Below are positions 1-9,113 of a stretch of DNA of 57,793 bases, in pieces. Source of the DNA: Thermoclostridium caenicola (GTDB lineage Bacteria; Bacillota; Clostridia; DSM-8532). The number at the start of each line of letters is the position of its first letter. The stretch's first letter is position 1. Where the stretch lies: the NCBI RefSeq assembly GCF_900142095.1, contig NZ_FQZP01000011.1, forward strand, positions 1 to 57,793, read 5' to 3'. A program made the position numbers and the translations under genes. The notes below the pieces were generated by a model. It worked only from the letters and a program-made list of their open reading frames with translations, had not been told where the DNA came from and ran no database searches.

Positions 1-55
1 ATCTTCATTCTTAATTATCATTTCCGTCACCCAATAATATTTTACTATATTAATG

Positions 56-116
56 CAAAAAAGCCCAGTTCTCACTGGACTTTTTCGACAGTCTGACAGG
101 AACCCTCGGGTTCCTG
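56..116. terminator. two hairpins ending the 30-aa microprotein gene
   Basis: Two consecutive hairpins lie downstream of the minus-strand microprotein. CAGGAACC-CTCG-GGTTCCTG spans 97-116. A second stem, AGTCCAGT/ACTGGGCT, spans about 60-82 and is flanked by A and T runs on both sides (56-60 and 81-85). The outer one has the form of a bidirectional intrinsic terminator. Nothing gene-like is visible in 1-55. Confidence 0.7.
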
Positions 117-139
117 CTTTGTTCATCCATGAACTGTTT

Positions 140-232
140 TTACTCGTCCTTATTGTTCTGAGCGTTCTTGTTCTTGTTGTTGTTCTGCTTGTTAGCTTCG
201 TTCTCGCAGTTTTTCTGCTTGTCTTTGCCCAT
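140..232 (-). CDS. 30-residue Asn/Lys-rich microprotein
   Basis: This short reading frame encodes 30 residues starting MGKDKQKNC and ending NNKDE. About a third of the residues are Asn, most of the rest are Lys, Gln, Glu or Asp, there is a single Cys at position 9 and almost nothing hydrophobic. Evidence that it is a gene: a strong ribosome binding site (GGAGGTG, 6-7 bases before the ATG), a clean stop, and two terminator-like hairpins directly downstream. Composition suggests an unstructured, very hydrophilic peptide like some small spore proteins of Firmicutes. That is inference; no family is recognised. It follows the CAP-domain gene by about 150 bases on the same strand. Confidence 0.6.
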   Translation of the reverse strand: MGKDKQKNCENEANKQNNNKNKNAQNNKDE

Positions 233-382
233 TTATTCCACCTCCGAGGTTTATTTTGTCCTGCGCCGGTGAAAATATGCGCCCGAAAATACTAATCTTT
301 ACCCGGTTGTATATTCAACGGCTGCATTCCTTTCCGCCTGCCGCTTTCGCCGGTGCTCATTCCCGGACAGACCCGGGAGAGA

Positions 383-1177
383 TTACTTCTTGATGAACAT
401 CTGCACAAACAGGTAGCCGTACTTGTTGCTCCTGGTGATGCCAATACCGGTATAGTTATAGTCGCCGTTGAGGATATTGGCCTTGTGTCCCGATGATTTC
501 ATCCAGGCGTTCACGGCTCCCTGGATGGTGGAGTTACCGGCTATGTTTTCAGCAGCGGCCTTGAAGGATATGCCGAACTGCCTCATCATGTCGAAGGGCG
601 AGCCATAGGTCGGGGAATAATGGGAGAAATAGTTGTTCTGGGCCATGTCATTGGCCTTGGTACGGGCCACCTTCATCAGCTCCATGTCCACCTGGAGCGG
701 CGGAAGGCCTGCCTTGGCACGCTCATTGTTGATAAGGGTCAGGAGCTGTTGCTCTTCGCTGGTCAGCCCGGTGGTCGTCTTGGGTGTGGACGGGCTGGGC
801 GCCGGGGTCGCTGCGGGCTGTTTCGGCACGGTCGTGCTGCCGGAACCCGCCTGCTTCTTGAAGGTCTCTCCGTCCATCAGGTATTGCTTGGCCACACAAC
901 CCACCTTGTCGGTGTCCGGATCATAGACCACATACCAGTCGCCTATCTTGGAAAGCACGTTCACCCACTTGTTCTTTTTCAGAACCTGTATGATGGAATG
1001 CTTGGTGGATGGTCCTGTCCGCATGTTGAGCTCATTGGCAATGACTACGCCACTGATGAAATCCACATCTTCAAAGGTCTGGGCAGCCCTGGCCTTCGGC
1101 ATGCCGCCGCCGGACAAGCACATGACGCTCAGTGCAAAAAACACTGTCAGCGTTGCAGCCAAAAAACGTCTTTTCAT
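383..1177 (-). CDS. secreted SH3b-CAP domain protein (YkwD-like)
   Basis: A 264-residue exported protein. Residues 1-31 form a signal peptide (MKRR, a hydrophobic stretch, then an ARA-A type cleavage site). Residues about 42-100 are a bacterial SH3 domain (LNMRTGPS motif) that usually binds peptidoglycan. A Pro/Thr/Ser-rich linker spans about 108-137. Residues 138-264 are a CAP/SCP domain with its usual His and Glu residues (FSHYS H186, AAEN E210, SSGHKANIL H230). The family is common in spore-forming Firmicutes (YkwD, SafA-linked) with unclear biochemistry. The start at 1177 is chosen because GGAGGGAGAGT precedes it and a signal peptide follows; an upstream in-frame start would add 29 non-signal residues. 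It lies downstream of hslO behind a terminator. Confidence 0.85.
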   Translation of the reverse strand: MKRRFLAATLTVFFALSVMCLSGGGMPKARAAQTFEDVDFISGVVIANELNMRTGPSTKHSIIQVLKKNKWVNVLSKIGDWYVVYDPDTDKVGCVAKQYLMDGETFKKQAGSGSTTVPKQPAATPAPSPSTPKTTTGLTSEEQQLLTLINNERAKAGLPPLQVDMELMKVARTKANDMAQNNYFSHYSPTYGSPFDMMRQFGISFKAAAENIAGNSTIQGAVNAWMKSSGHKANILNGDYNYTGIGITRSNKYGYLFVQMFIKK

Positions 1178-1248
1178 ACTCTCCCTCCATTGTCTTATTT
1201 TGATTGCCTGGTTAGTATTCTCTTTTTTCCGGACAATTATTTGAGTAT

Positions 1249-1282
1249 AAAAATATGGCAACAACCATTAAGTATTGTTGCC
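1249..1282 (-). terminator. terminator after hslO
   Basis: Minus strand GGCAACAA / TTGTTGCC (stem 1275-1282 with 1257-1264), followed by ATATTTTTATA. It separates hslO from the CAP-domain gene. Confidence 0.7.
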
Positions 1283-1382
1283 ACATTGTTCTGATTATAT
1301 AATCCGCTGGCCGCCGGCGGAATATCTGCTTTTCAGCCGTACCCCTCTCCTGCCCGGGTGCGTTCTCATAGGACAGGACTTC

Positions 1383-2258
1383 TCAGCCAAGGCTTTGAAT
1401 GATTTTATCCAGTTCTTCCGGGGTGAAGATGTACTTTCGATTGCAGAAATGACAATGGAGTTCGGTATCCTGTTTGTCCTGGGCGATCTCCATCAAATCC
1501 TTTTTCCCCAGGCTGATGAGATTCCTTTCCATTCTCTCCCTGGAGCAATTGCACCGGTAATGGACCTCGCTATGCCCCAGGATCCTCACAGGCTTTTCCT
1601 GGAAGAGCTCGTGTATGATCGCTTCGGGCGTGAGTCCGTTGGATACCATGTTGGTTATGGGCGGAAGTTTCATAATCCTTTCCTCAAGAAAAGCGATCAG
1701 TTCTTCCGGCGTGTCGGGCATGAGCTGCACAAGCAATCCCCCGGCAGCCAGGATATGCCCCTCTGGCGCAACCAGCACACCCAGGTTCACAGCCGTGGGA
1801 ATCTGCTCCGAGGAGGCGTAGTAGAAAGCAAGATCTTCGGCGATTTCACCGGAAACCAGGTTCACATAGCCAATATACGGCTCCTTGAGCCCGATATCCT
1901 TGATCACGTTCATGTAGCCCTTTCCCACGGCGCCCTTGATATCAAACTTGCCCTTATCGTTCAGGGGCAGGTCGAAGAAGGGGTTGTGCACATAGCCGCG
2001 AACATTGGCATTGGCATCGGTCACCGCAACGATGCCACCAATCGGGCCGTCCCCCTTGATCTGGATGGTGATGGTATTGCTCCTGTCCTTGAGGGTTTGG
2101 GACATGAGGGCTGCCCCGGTGAGCGTTCTGCCCAGGGCAACGCAGGGGGTCGGGTTCATGCTGTGAATGTTTCTGGCTTGCTCCACGGTTTGGGTAGTAA
2201 CGCCCGCATAAACGCTGATGGTATCTGCCACCAAGGCTCTGACGATATAGTCCTGCAT
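1383..2258 (-). CDS. hslO: Hsp33 redox-regulated chaperonin
   Basis: A 291-residue cytosolic holdase chaperone that is activated when its C-terminal zinc centre is oxidised and then holds unfolding proteins. The signature is visible: CNC at 236-238 and CHFC at 269-272, the four conserved zinc ligands (CxC...CxxC). The N-terminal part carries family motifs such as GGIVAVTDAN and the VRGYV strand. Length matches Hsp33 (about 290). The start is preceded by GAGGAGGAGCC. It follows the PLC-like gene by about 80 bases and is followed by a hairpin terminator. Confidence 0.97.
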   Translation of the reverse strand: MQDYIVRALVADTISVYAGVTTQTVEQARNIHSMNPTPCVALGRTLTGAALMSQTLKDRSNTITIQIKGDGPIGGIVAVTDANANVRGYVHNPFFDLPLNDKGKFDIKGAVGKGYMNVIKDIGLKEPYIGYVNLVSGEIAEDLAFYYASSEQIPTAVNLGVLVAPEGHILAAGGLLVQLMPDTPEELIAFLEERIMKLPPITNMVSNGLTPEAIIHELFQEKPVRILGHSEVHYRCNCSRERMERNLISLGKKDLMEIAQDKQDTELHCHFCNRKYIFTPEELDKIIQSLG

Positions 2259-2341
2259 GGCTCCTCCTCTGAATGTTCTTAAATCTTATTTTGCTCGAAA
2301 AAGCTTTGAATCTTTCCGGAAAGCATTGTAAACGGCAGGTC

Positions 2342-3289
2342 TTATGGACCGTCACAGGGCAGACCCGTGTCATAGCTGAGATCCGGAAAAAGCCCGTCGA
2401 TGGGTTCTCCCTTCAGGATGCCCGCAAATACCCCGTTGATGTGATTGGCCGCCTCAAAGGAAGCCTTGCTCAGGATTTCATCCACCGATTCCCGATGGGC
2501 TTCCCCCGCCTTAAAGGGATGCGTCCAGGTCCGCCGCTTCCGGTTGGCCCAGTCGACAGTCTCATCCAGTAAGGCCGGATAGGGCACCTTGGGCGGTTTT
2601 ATTCCGCCTCCGGTAAAGGCATCCAGCCAACCGACCAGCTCTTTCTTCCATCCCCTGGGATCATACAGAAGATCATGGCCCCTGTAAAAATCGGAGAGGA
2701 CTCTGTTCAGGCTTTTCTCATCGGCCCGGACACCATAAAGGCTGGCAAAGGCCTCCAGGAGAAAATCCCTTACGCTTTTGGGCCACTGCCTGCCGATATC
2801 CACGTACTTCCGGGTTTTCACCTTACAGGCGGAAGACATGCGCCTTTCCTTCCAGAACAGCACGTCCAGCGCCATTTCAACAGCCTGGTGCGTTGTGCTG
2901 ACCAGGCGCCCGTCCACCGACCATATCCAGTTTTCCGCCGCCCAATAGACATAGGGATGGATCAGGCGGTCGAGGGTGAAATGGCAGATAAAGCCCGAAA
3001 GGTATGCGGCAAGCTCCAGCCATTCCTGCTCCCAGGACACCTTTTGAAGCCGGCTGAATCCCATTTTCAGGAATGCGCCGGTATGCTTTTTGTGCATGGT
3101 ATGTCCCAATTCCCTTAACGGGCTTCTTTTGCCGCCCGATATGAACTCATAAAAAAACAGGGGATCAGGCCCCTGGGCGCCAAGCCGGTACAGCGTCCTG
3201 TACCTTTGAATGCCCTCCAGCACCCTTCGGCTTTCAATTTTCTCCAAGACGTCGTCCGACAACAGGATATGCATCAGAAAATCGGCCAT
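2342..3289 (-). CDS. zinc-dependent phospholipase C-like protein
   Basis: A 315-residue protein of the family that shares the all-helical zinc-dependent phospholipase C fold. Visible pattern: an N-terminal MADFLMHILLSDDV helix, GAQGPDPLF, LGHTMHKK, and AAYLSGFICHFTLDRLIHPY. The His/Asp residues in these motifs are the likely metal ligands. There is no signal peptide, unlike secreted clostridial PLC toxins, so this is the cytosolic uncharacterised subgroup and lipase activity should not be assumed. Start supported by GGAGGATCC. It lies 40 bases downstream of wecB, probably in the same transcript. Confidence 0.8.
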   Translation of the reverse strand: MADFLMHILLSDDVLEKIESRRVLEGIQRYRTLYRLGAQGPDPLFFYEFISGGKRSPLRELGHTMHKKHTGAFLKMGFSRLQKVSWEQEWLELAAYLSGFICHFTLDRLIHPYVYWAAENWIWSVDGRLVSTTHQAVEMALDVLFWKERRMSSACKVKTRKYVDIGRQWPKSVRDFLLEAFASLYGVRADEKSLNRVLSDFYRGHDLLYDPRGWKKELVGWLDAFTGGGIKPPKVPYPALLDETVDWANRKRRTWTHPFKAGEAHRESVDEILSKASFEAANHINGVFAGILKGEPIDGLFPDLSYDTGLPCDGP

Positions 3290-3329
3290 GGATCCTCCTT
3301 CAGGATATCATCATGGGAAATATCCCGCA

Positions 3330-4481
3330 TCAAGCCACAAAATCTGCAGGCCTTTCCCCGGTGATGCCAAAACCGTGAAGCAGCGCTTCAACAATGCGTC
3401 GGGACGCCCTGCCATCCCCATAGGGATTAACGGCCCGCGCCATTTTTGTATAGAGTTCCTCCCTGTCCAGAAGCTCCCTGACAGACCGGTAAACGCTTTC
3501 ATAACCTGTACCCGCCAGGCGGACCGTTCCTGCCGCCACGGCCTCTGGTCTTTCGGTTTCATTGCGGAGGACCAGCACAGGCTTTCCGAGGGCCGGCGCT
3601 TCCTCCTGCAGGCCGCCCGAATCGGTCAGAACCAGATAGGAACGCGCCATCAGGTTATGCATCTCCTGGACATTGACAGGCTTAATCAGGTGTATCCGGG
3701 GATGATCCCCAAGAATTCTACGGGCCGGCTCGCCCACCAGGGGATTCAGATGCACCGGGTAAATGATGTGAACGTCGGTAAAATCATCGGCAATCTTCCT
3801 GACGGCTGCAAAGATCTCCTCAAAAGGCCTGCCGATGTTCTCACGTCGGTGTGCCGTCATGGCGATCACCCTTTTATTGTCAAAGGAAAATCCCTTCAGA
3901 AAGGGATCCCCGAAGACAAAGCCGTCGGAAACGGTTGTGGACAAGGCATCGATCACCGTATTGCCGGTCACATAGATTTTTTCGGGGCTTATGCCTTCCC
4001 GGATCAGGTTCTCCCTGTTGGATACGGTAGGCGCAAAATGCAGATCGGCAATCGCGCCGGTAAGCCTCCTGTTCATCTCCTCCGGATAGGGAAAATACTT
4101 GTCGTGGGTCCTGAGGCCTGCCTCCACATGCCCCACCCGGATCTTCAGGTAGTAGGCAGCCAATGCGGCGGCAAAGGTCGTGGTGGTGTCCCCGTGGACC
4201 AGCACGATATCAGGGGCCGCTTTTCCGAACACATCATACAGGCCCTCCAACGCCCTTGTGGTGATATCCGCAAGTGTCTGCCTGTCCTGCATGATGTTCA
4301 GATCGTAATCCGGACGGATACCGAAGATATCCAGCACCTGATCCAGCATCTCCCTGTGCTGGGCTGTGACGCACACCGACGATTCCATGTATGGATTTGC
4401 TTCCAACGCCTTTACCAGCGGCGCCATCTTAACCGCTTCGGGACGCGTCCCGAATACGGACATGACCTTGATTCTCTTCAT
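3330..4481 (-). CDS. wecB: UDP-N-acetylglucosamine 2-epimerase (non-hydrolysing)
   Basis: A 383-residue enzyme interconverting UDP-GlcNAc and UDP-ManNAc, the ManNAc donor for teichoic acid linkage units and other wall polysaccharides. Family motifs are all present: GTRPEAVKMAPL near the N terminus, HGDTTTT, GHVEAGLRT, VTGNTVIDAL, HRRENIG, and the C-terminal TDSGGLQEEAPALGKP followed by RNETERPEA. Length is normal. The start overlaps the tagO stop by 4 bases (ATGA), which implies translational coupling. That pairing of lipid-linked GlcNAc-1-P transferase and epimerase supports a wall-polysaccharide role. Confidence 0.97.
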   Translation of the reverse strand: MKRIKVMSVFGTRPEAVKMAPLVKALEANPYMESSVCVTAQHREMLDQVLDIFGIRPDYDLNIMQDRQTLADITTRALEGLYDVFGKAAPDIVLVHGDTTTTFAAALAAYYLKIRVGHVEAGLRTHDKYFPYPEEMNRRLTGAIADLHFAPTVSNRENLIREGISPEKIYVTGNTVIDALSTTVSDGFVFGDPFLKGFSFDNKRVIAMTAHRRENIGRPFEEIFAAVRKIADDFTDVHIIYPVHLNPLVGEPARRILGDHPRIHLIKPVNVQEMHNLMARSYLVLTDSGGLQEEAPALGKPVLVLRNETERPEAVAAGTVRLAGTGYESVYRSVRELLDREELYTKMARAVNPYGDGRASRRIVEALLHGFGITGERPADFVA

Positions 4482-5710
4482 GATCCCGCTCCTTTATCCT
4501 TATCGGTCGTGTCGGATCCTTCCGCCGGTTTCCCCGGTTCTTCAGAGTGCTGGAGACCGGATGCCGCTTCAAGGCTGGCTTCATCCACGCCCTTCTCCTT
4601 GCCGGTCTTCGCCGGATGACCATTGATCGGAAGATCCTTGTTCATCTCGGATATGTTCCTGGCGCCGCCTACCATGAACATGACAATGAGGATCAAAAGT
4701 ATAATTGAAGGCAAGAGCCCCTTATCCACCAGCACAATGGACAGAAGCCCCAATGCACCGCTTATTACGTATAGGATCACAACCGACATTTTATGGCTGA
4801 ACCCCATATCGATAAGCCGGTGGTGGATATGCCCCCTGTCACCCTCGCCGATGGGTCTTCCGTTGGCAATACGCCTCAGGATGGCAAACAGGGTATCAAA
4901 GATGGGAAGGCCCAGCACCAGGATGGGGATGGCCAGGGCCAGGGTTGTAACCGATTTCAGGGTTCCTTCAATGGACAAAACGGCCAGAATAAAGCCCAGA
5001 AACGTGGCGCCCGTGTCTCCCATGAAGATCTTGGCGGGATTGAAGTTATAGGGTAGGAAACCGAATATGGCACCGGCCAGCGAGACTGCCGCCAGCGCGA
5101 TGTCATCCTGTCCGCGGATGACCGCAACGATGAACAGGGATGCGGACGCAATTCCCGAGACACCTGCAGCAAGCCCGTCAAGCCCGTCAATCAGGTTGAT
5201 GGCATTGGTGACACCCACAATCCAGAATATCGAAATGAGAAAGGCAATGGTTTCTCCCAGGATGTAGGTCATCCCGTTATCGGCACCCGATGTGAAAGGC
5301 ATGGTAATGGAAATGATACTGGTGCCCGTTGCGACGACCACACTGGCTGCCAGCAGTTGAACAACAAACTTAACACCGGCCTTCAGGGGTCTGATATCGT
5401 CCACGATGCCCAGCACCACGATGATCAGCGCGCCGAAAATGATGCCCAGGGATTTTGGCCGGGACAGGAAGAACAAGAACTCGGATAAATCCCGGGACGC
5501 AAAGCCATAAACCATGGCGATGACAAAGCCCGCAATAATGGCCAGACCGCCAAAAAGCGGCATGGGCTTCTTATGCATGCGCCTGTTGTCCCTGGGTACG
5601 TTTACCGCGCCCGTGCGAAAAGCGATCCTTCTGGCGATGGGGGTGGAAAAAAAGGCAATGATCAGTGCTACGGAAAAGGCTACCAGATGTTCATATTCAA
5701 TGGTTATCAT
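4478..5710 (-). CDS. tagO: undecaprenyl-phosphate GlcNAc-1-phosphate transferase (TagO/WecA type)
   Basis: A 410-residue polytopic membrane enzyme that transfers GlcNAc-1-P to undecaprenyl phosphate, the first step of wall teichoic acid or related polysaccharide synthesis. It has about ten hydrophobic helices. MraY/WecA-family loops are visible: RRMHKKPMPLFGG, DDIRPL, NAINLIDGLDGLAAG, FMGDTGATFLGF and GHIHHRLIDMG. The roughly 65-residue C-terminal tail after the last helix is hydrophilic and charged (Glu/Lys/Asp-rich), with no recognised function. It starts directly after comEB (1-base gap) with AGGTGTGAA as ribosome binding site. Specificity for GlcNAc rather than MurNAc-pentapeptide is inferred from family resemblance and the wecB partner. 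Confidence 0.93.
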   Translation of the reverse strand: MITIEYEHLVAFSVALIIAFFSTPIARRIAFRTGAVNVPRDNRRMHKKPMPLFGGLAIIAGFVIAMVYGFASRDLSEFLFFLSRPKSLGIIFGALIIVVLGIVDDIRPLKAGVKFVVQLLAASVVVATGTSIISITMPFTSGADNGMTYILGETIAFLISIFWIVGVTNAINLIDGLDGLAAGVSGIASASLFIVAVIRGQDDIALAAVSLAGAIFGFLPYNFNPAKIFMGDTGATFLGFILAVLSIEGTLKSVTTLALAIPILVLGLPIFDTLFAILRRIANGRPIGEGDRGHIHHRLIDMGFSHKMSVVILYVISGALGLLSIVLVDKGLLPSIILLILIVMFMVGGARNISEMNKDLPINGHPAKTGKEKGVDEASLEAASGLQHSEEPGKPAEGSDTTDKDKGAGS

Positions 5711-5711
5711 T

Positions 5712-6206
5712 TCACACCTCGGACCTCTTTACAATCCCCGGGTCAAAACCATGCGACGGTTCTTCATATTTAACCACCCGGATGCCAGCTTCCTTCAACA
5801 ATTCCATGGCAAGCTCATCCGGGTAATCACCCTTGAAGACAATCTTTGAGATACCGGCGTTGATGGCCAGCTTCGCGCACATGACACAGGGCTGTGTCGT
5901 CACATACAGGATGCTGTTTTTGACGCTGGTTCCCGAATAGGCGGCCTGGGCGATGGCATTCTGTTCCGCATGGGTGGCACGGCAGATCTCATGCCGCTGG
6001 CCCGACGGCACGCCCAGTTTTTCGCGGAGGCATCCCACCTCCAGGCAGTGTTTGCAGCCCACCGGCGCGCCGTTATAGCCCGTTGCCAGGATCCGCTTGT
6101 CTTTGACCAGCAGGGCGCCAACCTGGCGTCTCAGACAGGTGGAACGCGTCTTGACCAGTTCCACAATGCTCATAAAATACTCATCCCAGGTAGGACGCAT
6201 GTGCAC
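5712..6206 (-). CDS. comEB: dCMP/cytidine deaminase family protein (ComEB-like)
   Basis: A 164-residue zinc deaminase predicted to convert dCMP to dUMP for thymidylate synthesis. The catalytic motifs are clear: HAEQNAI (zinc ligand His, proton-shuttle Glu) and [10 protein letters not shown] (two Cys ligands). The ComEB/dCMP deaminase subgroup is indicated by the N-terminal [21 protein letters not shown] region and by the extra CxxxxxC...H segment (CKHCLEVGC), which may bind a second zinc. Start supported by AAGGAGAGGTGC. It sits in a nucleotide-metabolism stretch just downstream of upp, 11 bases apart. Confidence 0.92.
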   Translation of the reverse strand: MHMRPTWDEYFMSIVELVKTRSTCLRRQVGALLVKDKRILATGYNGAPVGCKHCLEVGCLREKLGVPSGQRHEICRATHAEQNAIAQAAYSGTSVKNSILYVTTQPCVMCAKLAINAGISKIVFKGDYPDELAMELLKEAGIRVVKYEEPSHGFDPGIVKRSEV

Positions 6207-6217
6207 CTCTCCTTGTC

Positions 6218-6847
6218 CTATTTGGTCCCGAACAGCCTGTCGCCGGCGTCGCCGAGACCCGGTACAATGTAGCCGTCGTCATTCAGCGTCTCATCGACAG
6301 CCGCACAATAGATGGCCACGTCGGGATGCTCCCTGTGAAGCCTCTCAATGCCCTGCCTGGATGCGATGAGGCAGACGAACTTGATGCTCTTTGCGTTGTT
6401 TCTCTTCAGAACCTTGACGGCGTCACAAGCCGAACCGCCGGTTGCCAGCATGGGATCGAGCACAACCACATCCCGTTCGCTGATATCTTCGGGCAGCTTG
6501 CAATAATACTCCACGGGTTCCAGGGTGTCATGATCCCGGTACAGCCCGATATGGCCGACCCTGGCCATGGGAACCAGTTTTAAAAGGCCGTCCACCATAC
6601 CCAGCCCGGCACGCAGGATGGGAACGAAGGCCAGCTTTTTGCCCGAAATGACTTTCGTCCTGGCGTGGCCAATGGGGGTTTCAATCTCAACCTCTTTCAG
6701 CGGGATATCCCGTGTGACCTCATAGCCCATCAGCATGGAGATCTCCGATACCAGTTCCCTGAACTCCTTGGCGCTGGTGTTCTTGTCCCGCAGCAATGAG
6801 ATCTTATGCTGGATGAGAGGATGATCGAAAACAAAGACATTATTCAT
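6218..6847 (-). CDS. upp: uracil phosphoribosyltransferase
   Basis: A 209-residue pyrimidine salvage enzyme making UMP from uracil and PRPP. The PRPP-binding segment [14 protein letters not shown] is intact, as are [12 protein letters not shown] and the C-terminal [12 protein letters not shown] characteristic of Upp. The start at 6847 (MNNVF) is preferred because GGAGGTT lies 7-8 bases upstream and gives the standard 209-residue length; an upstream ATG would add seven residues that overlap the binding site. It follows rpiB by 17 bases. Confidence 0.97.
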   Translation of the reverse strand: MNNVFVFDHPLIQHKISLLRDKNTSAKEFRELVSEISMLMGYEVTRDIPLKEVEIETPIGHARTKVISGKKLAFVPILRAGLGMVDGLLKLVPMARVGHIGLYRDHDTLEPVEYYCKLPEDISERDVVVLDPMLATGGSACDAVKVLKRNNAKSIKFVCLIASRQGIERLHREHPDVAIYCAAVDETLNDDGYIVPGLGDAGDRLFGTK

Positions 6848-6864
6848 TTTATTAACCTCCAAAG

Positions 6865-7323
6865 TCATTTTAGATACCTGTTCTCAATATCATGAACCTT
6901 ATTGATCCTGTTTGCGTGCCGTTCCTCGTTGGAAAAGGGTGTTTTGATCCATTCATCCACGATGGCCGCCGCCAGTTTTTCTCCAACAATAAAAGCGCCC
7001 ATGGCCAACACGTTGGTGTTGTTGTGTTCCCTTGTAAGCCGTGCTGAAAGCAAGTCATGGCAGAGCGCGCACCGAATTCCCCTGATCTTGTTGGCCGCGA
7101 TAGAAATGCCTATACCTGTTGAGCAGACCAGAACCGCCCTGTCGCATTTGCCCTCCGTCACCAGCTGACAGGCTTTGAGGGCATAATCGGGATAGTCCAC
7201 CGATGATTCGTCATAGGTTCCGCAGTCGGTGCATTCATGTCCCTGTTTTGTCAGATGCTCTTTTATGAATTCCTTAAGGCGAAAACCGCCGTGATCACTG
7301 CCTAAAGCGATACGCAAGCCCAT
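6865..7323 (-). CDS. rpiB: ribose 5-phosphate isomerase B
   Basis: A 152-residue RpiB/LacAB-family sugar-phosphate isomerase interconverting ribose 5-phosphate and ribulose 5-phosphate. Motifs: [13 protein letters not shown] at the N terminus, [20 protein letters not shown] with the catalytic Cys, and [11 protein letters not shown]. The start at 7323 is chosen because GAGAGGGGGAA precedes it and the next residues begin the family's first strand. Clustering with upp and comEB is common in Firmicutes. An allose-6-phosphate role is possible in RpiB generally, but nothing here points to it. Confidence 0.95.
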   Translation of the reverse strand: MGLRIALGSDHGGFRLKEFIKEHLTKQGHECTDCGTYDESSVDYPDYALKACQLVTEGKCDRAVLVCSTGIGISIAANKIRGIRCALCHDLLSARLTREHNNTNVLAMGAFIVGEKLAAAIVDEWIKTPFSNEERHANRINKVHDIENRYLK

Positions 7324-7354
7324 TTCCCCCTCTCTTTCATTGATTGTATAGTAA

Positions 7355-7825
7355 TCAATCCTTATTGTCAAAAATTTTGTCGGCGATATGCATCAGCGCA
7401 TTTTCTATCTCGCTGGCACACTGCCTGTAGACCTCATAATCACCGCCGAACGGATCGGATATGCCCGAACCGGTATCCCGGATCTCGGCATAGTCCTTGA
7501 TTGTGAAAACCTTGTCGGCAGCTTCGGGCCACACATCCAGGATCATCCTCCTGTGTTCCTCGGTCATGGTCAGGATCAGCCAGGCACTCCTGATATCGTC
7601 AATATCCAGAACCCTGGCCCTGTGGGATGTGATATCGAGCCCGTACTCATTTTTAAGTACCTCGATGGCCTCATGGCTGGCCGGATCGTTCTCAAAAGCG
7701 TATATTCCGGCCGAGGAAACCACGATATCCTTTCTGTTCCGCTGATCCAGGAGGTGGTTGAACAGGGCTTCAGCCATGACACTCCTGCAGGTATTGCCGG
7801 TACAGACAAACAGAATCTTTCTCAT
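7355..7825 (-). CDS. low-molecular-weight protein tyrosine/arginine phosphatase (YwlE-like)
   Basis: A 156-residue LMW-PTP fold phosphatase. The P-loop CTGNTCRS near residue 8 fits the CX5R(S/T) signature and DPFGGDYEVY supplies the general-acid Asp. The Thr in the P-loop position (CTGNTC) matches the YwlE protein-arginine phosphatase subgroup rather than classic tyrosine phosphatases, which favour Leu or Ile there. The location between sua5 and rpiB is the same as for B. subtilis ywlE, supporting that subgroup. Start chosen at MRKILF after GAAAGGA. Confidence 0.9.
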   Translation of the reverse strand: MRKILFVCTGNTCRSVMAEALFNHLLDQRNRKDIVVSSAGIYAFENDPASHEAIEVLKNEYGLDITSHRARVLDIDDIRSAWLILTMTEEHRRMILDVWPEAADKVFTIKDYAEIRDTGSGISDPFGGDYEVYRQCASEIENALMHIADKIFDNKD

Positions 7826-7894
7826 AGGGTCCATCCTTTCATTCATCATCAAAAAGCGGTTCCTTCTCATCCTGCCAGGGTTTCGGATGATGCC

Positions 7895-8941
7895 TCAGAC
7901 CCGGATCATCCTGCCGCCTGCCGCTTTTTTCAGGCGGTTCATGATGGCAAGGCCGATCCCCTCTTCCGGGAAGGTTTCCGAAAAAATAACCTCCACACCC
8001 TGATCGTCAAATTCGCGCAGGCATCTGTAAATGGCCGCCGCCACAGCCTCGGGTTCCTGCCTGGATCCGGGGCTCAGCACCACATCAGCGGCGTAACTCA
8101 TCTGGGTTTCGGAAGCAGCCAGAACGCCGGTCTTCCTGTTCTTTGCCCGGTTTTCCGCCACCAGCGCATTGATGGTATCCGCAACCCGTTCCGGTTCCCC
8201 GCACACGAGAGTCATCTCAGCCTTCGGGGAATAGTGCCTGTACTTCATGCCGGGAGACTTGGGCACGGTATTTCCGCCCATTTCCGGCAGTTTATCCACC
8301 TGGACGGGACCAATGACCCTTTCCAGCATTTCCACGCTAATCCCGCCCGGCCTTAAGACCACCGGGGAGTCTGCGGTCATATCCAGGACTGTCGATTCCA
8401 GCCCGACCGAAGTGCTTCCACCGTCAATAATGTAATCAATGCGCCCCGAAAGGTCCTCGATCACATGGTCAGCGCATGTGGGGCTGGGCCTTCCGGACAG
8501 ATTGGCGCTGGGCGCGGCGACGGCCACCCCTGACAGGCGGATCAGCGCCAGCGCAATCGGGTTTGCCGGCATGCGCACGGCCACGGTGGACAGCCCTGCC
8601 GTTGTTTCATCGGGTATCTCTGCGGCCTTGGGAAGGATCAGGGTCAGCGGACCGGGCCAGAAGGCTTCCATCAGCCGGCGCGCCTTTTCGGGTACCGTGG
8701 CGGCAATGGACTCCAGCTGCTCTATGTCCGAGATGTGCACGATCAGTGGATTGTCCGAGGGCCTTCCCTTGGCTTCGAAGATCTTCCGCACGGCCCGGGC
8801 ATTGCGGGCATCCGCCCCCAGACCGTACACCGTCTCGGTGGGAAAGGCCACCAGTCCACCTGCGGCCAGCGACTGCGCGGCAGGAAGCAGCTCCTCCGGC
8901 TTAAAATCGCTTTGGTTTATCCTGATAACAGTTGTTCTCAT
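7895..8941 (-). CDS. L-threonylcarbamoyladenylate synthase (Sua5 type)
   Basis: A 348-residue enzyme making threonylcarbamoyl-AMP for the universal t6A37 tRNA modification. The N-terminal YrdC domain (about 1-200) shows GGLVAFPTETVYGLGADA, KGRPSDNPLIVHI and the SANLSGRPSPT segment. The C-terminal Sua5 domain starts after SPGMKYRHYSPKAEM, the linker that closes over the active site. Length matches full Sua5 rather than the short YrdC form. The start at MRTTVIR is chosen because the preceding in-frame residues look non-coding. It heads the minus-strand housekeeping run. Confidence 0.95.
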   Translation of the reverse strand: MRTTVIRINQSDFKPEELLPAAQSLAAGGLVAFPTETVYGLGADARNARAVRKIFEAKGRPSDNPLIVHISDIEQLESIAATVPEKARRLMEAFWPGPLTLILPKAAEIPDETTAGLSTVAVRMPANPIALALIRLSGVAVAAPSANLSGRPSPTCADHVIEDLSGRIDYIIDGGSTSVGLESTVLDMTADSPVVLRPGGISVEMLERVIGPVQVDKLPEMGGNTVPKSPGMKYRHYSPKAEMTLVCGEPERVADTINALVAENRAKNRKTGVLAASETQMSYAADVVLSPGSRQEPEAVAAAIYRCLREFDDQGVEVIFSETFPEEGIGLAIMNRLKKAAGGRMIRV

Positions 8942-9113
8942 AGCATCGCCCTGTTTCGTTTGTCGCTGCACTTGTCCGTTTTTCCCAAACTTACCTCTGG
9001 ATATTATATCAGAATACACAGGCTGATTGAAACGCTGCATGGCAGTTATTAAAATTATGAGGATTGCCTGAAGATTTCATGCGGTTTTTCAGCCCATCCC
9101 GCATCAGTTGCAT

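Noticed and set aside
53-295. 80-residue plus-strand frame rich in Leu/Val
   Set aside because: It is the antisense of the 30-residue Asn/Lys-rich gene: poly-Asn codons read as Val/Leu in reverse, and it has no ribosome binding site.
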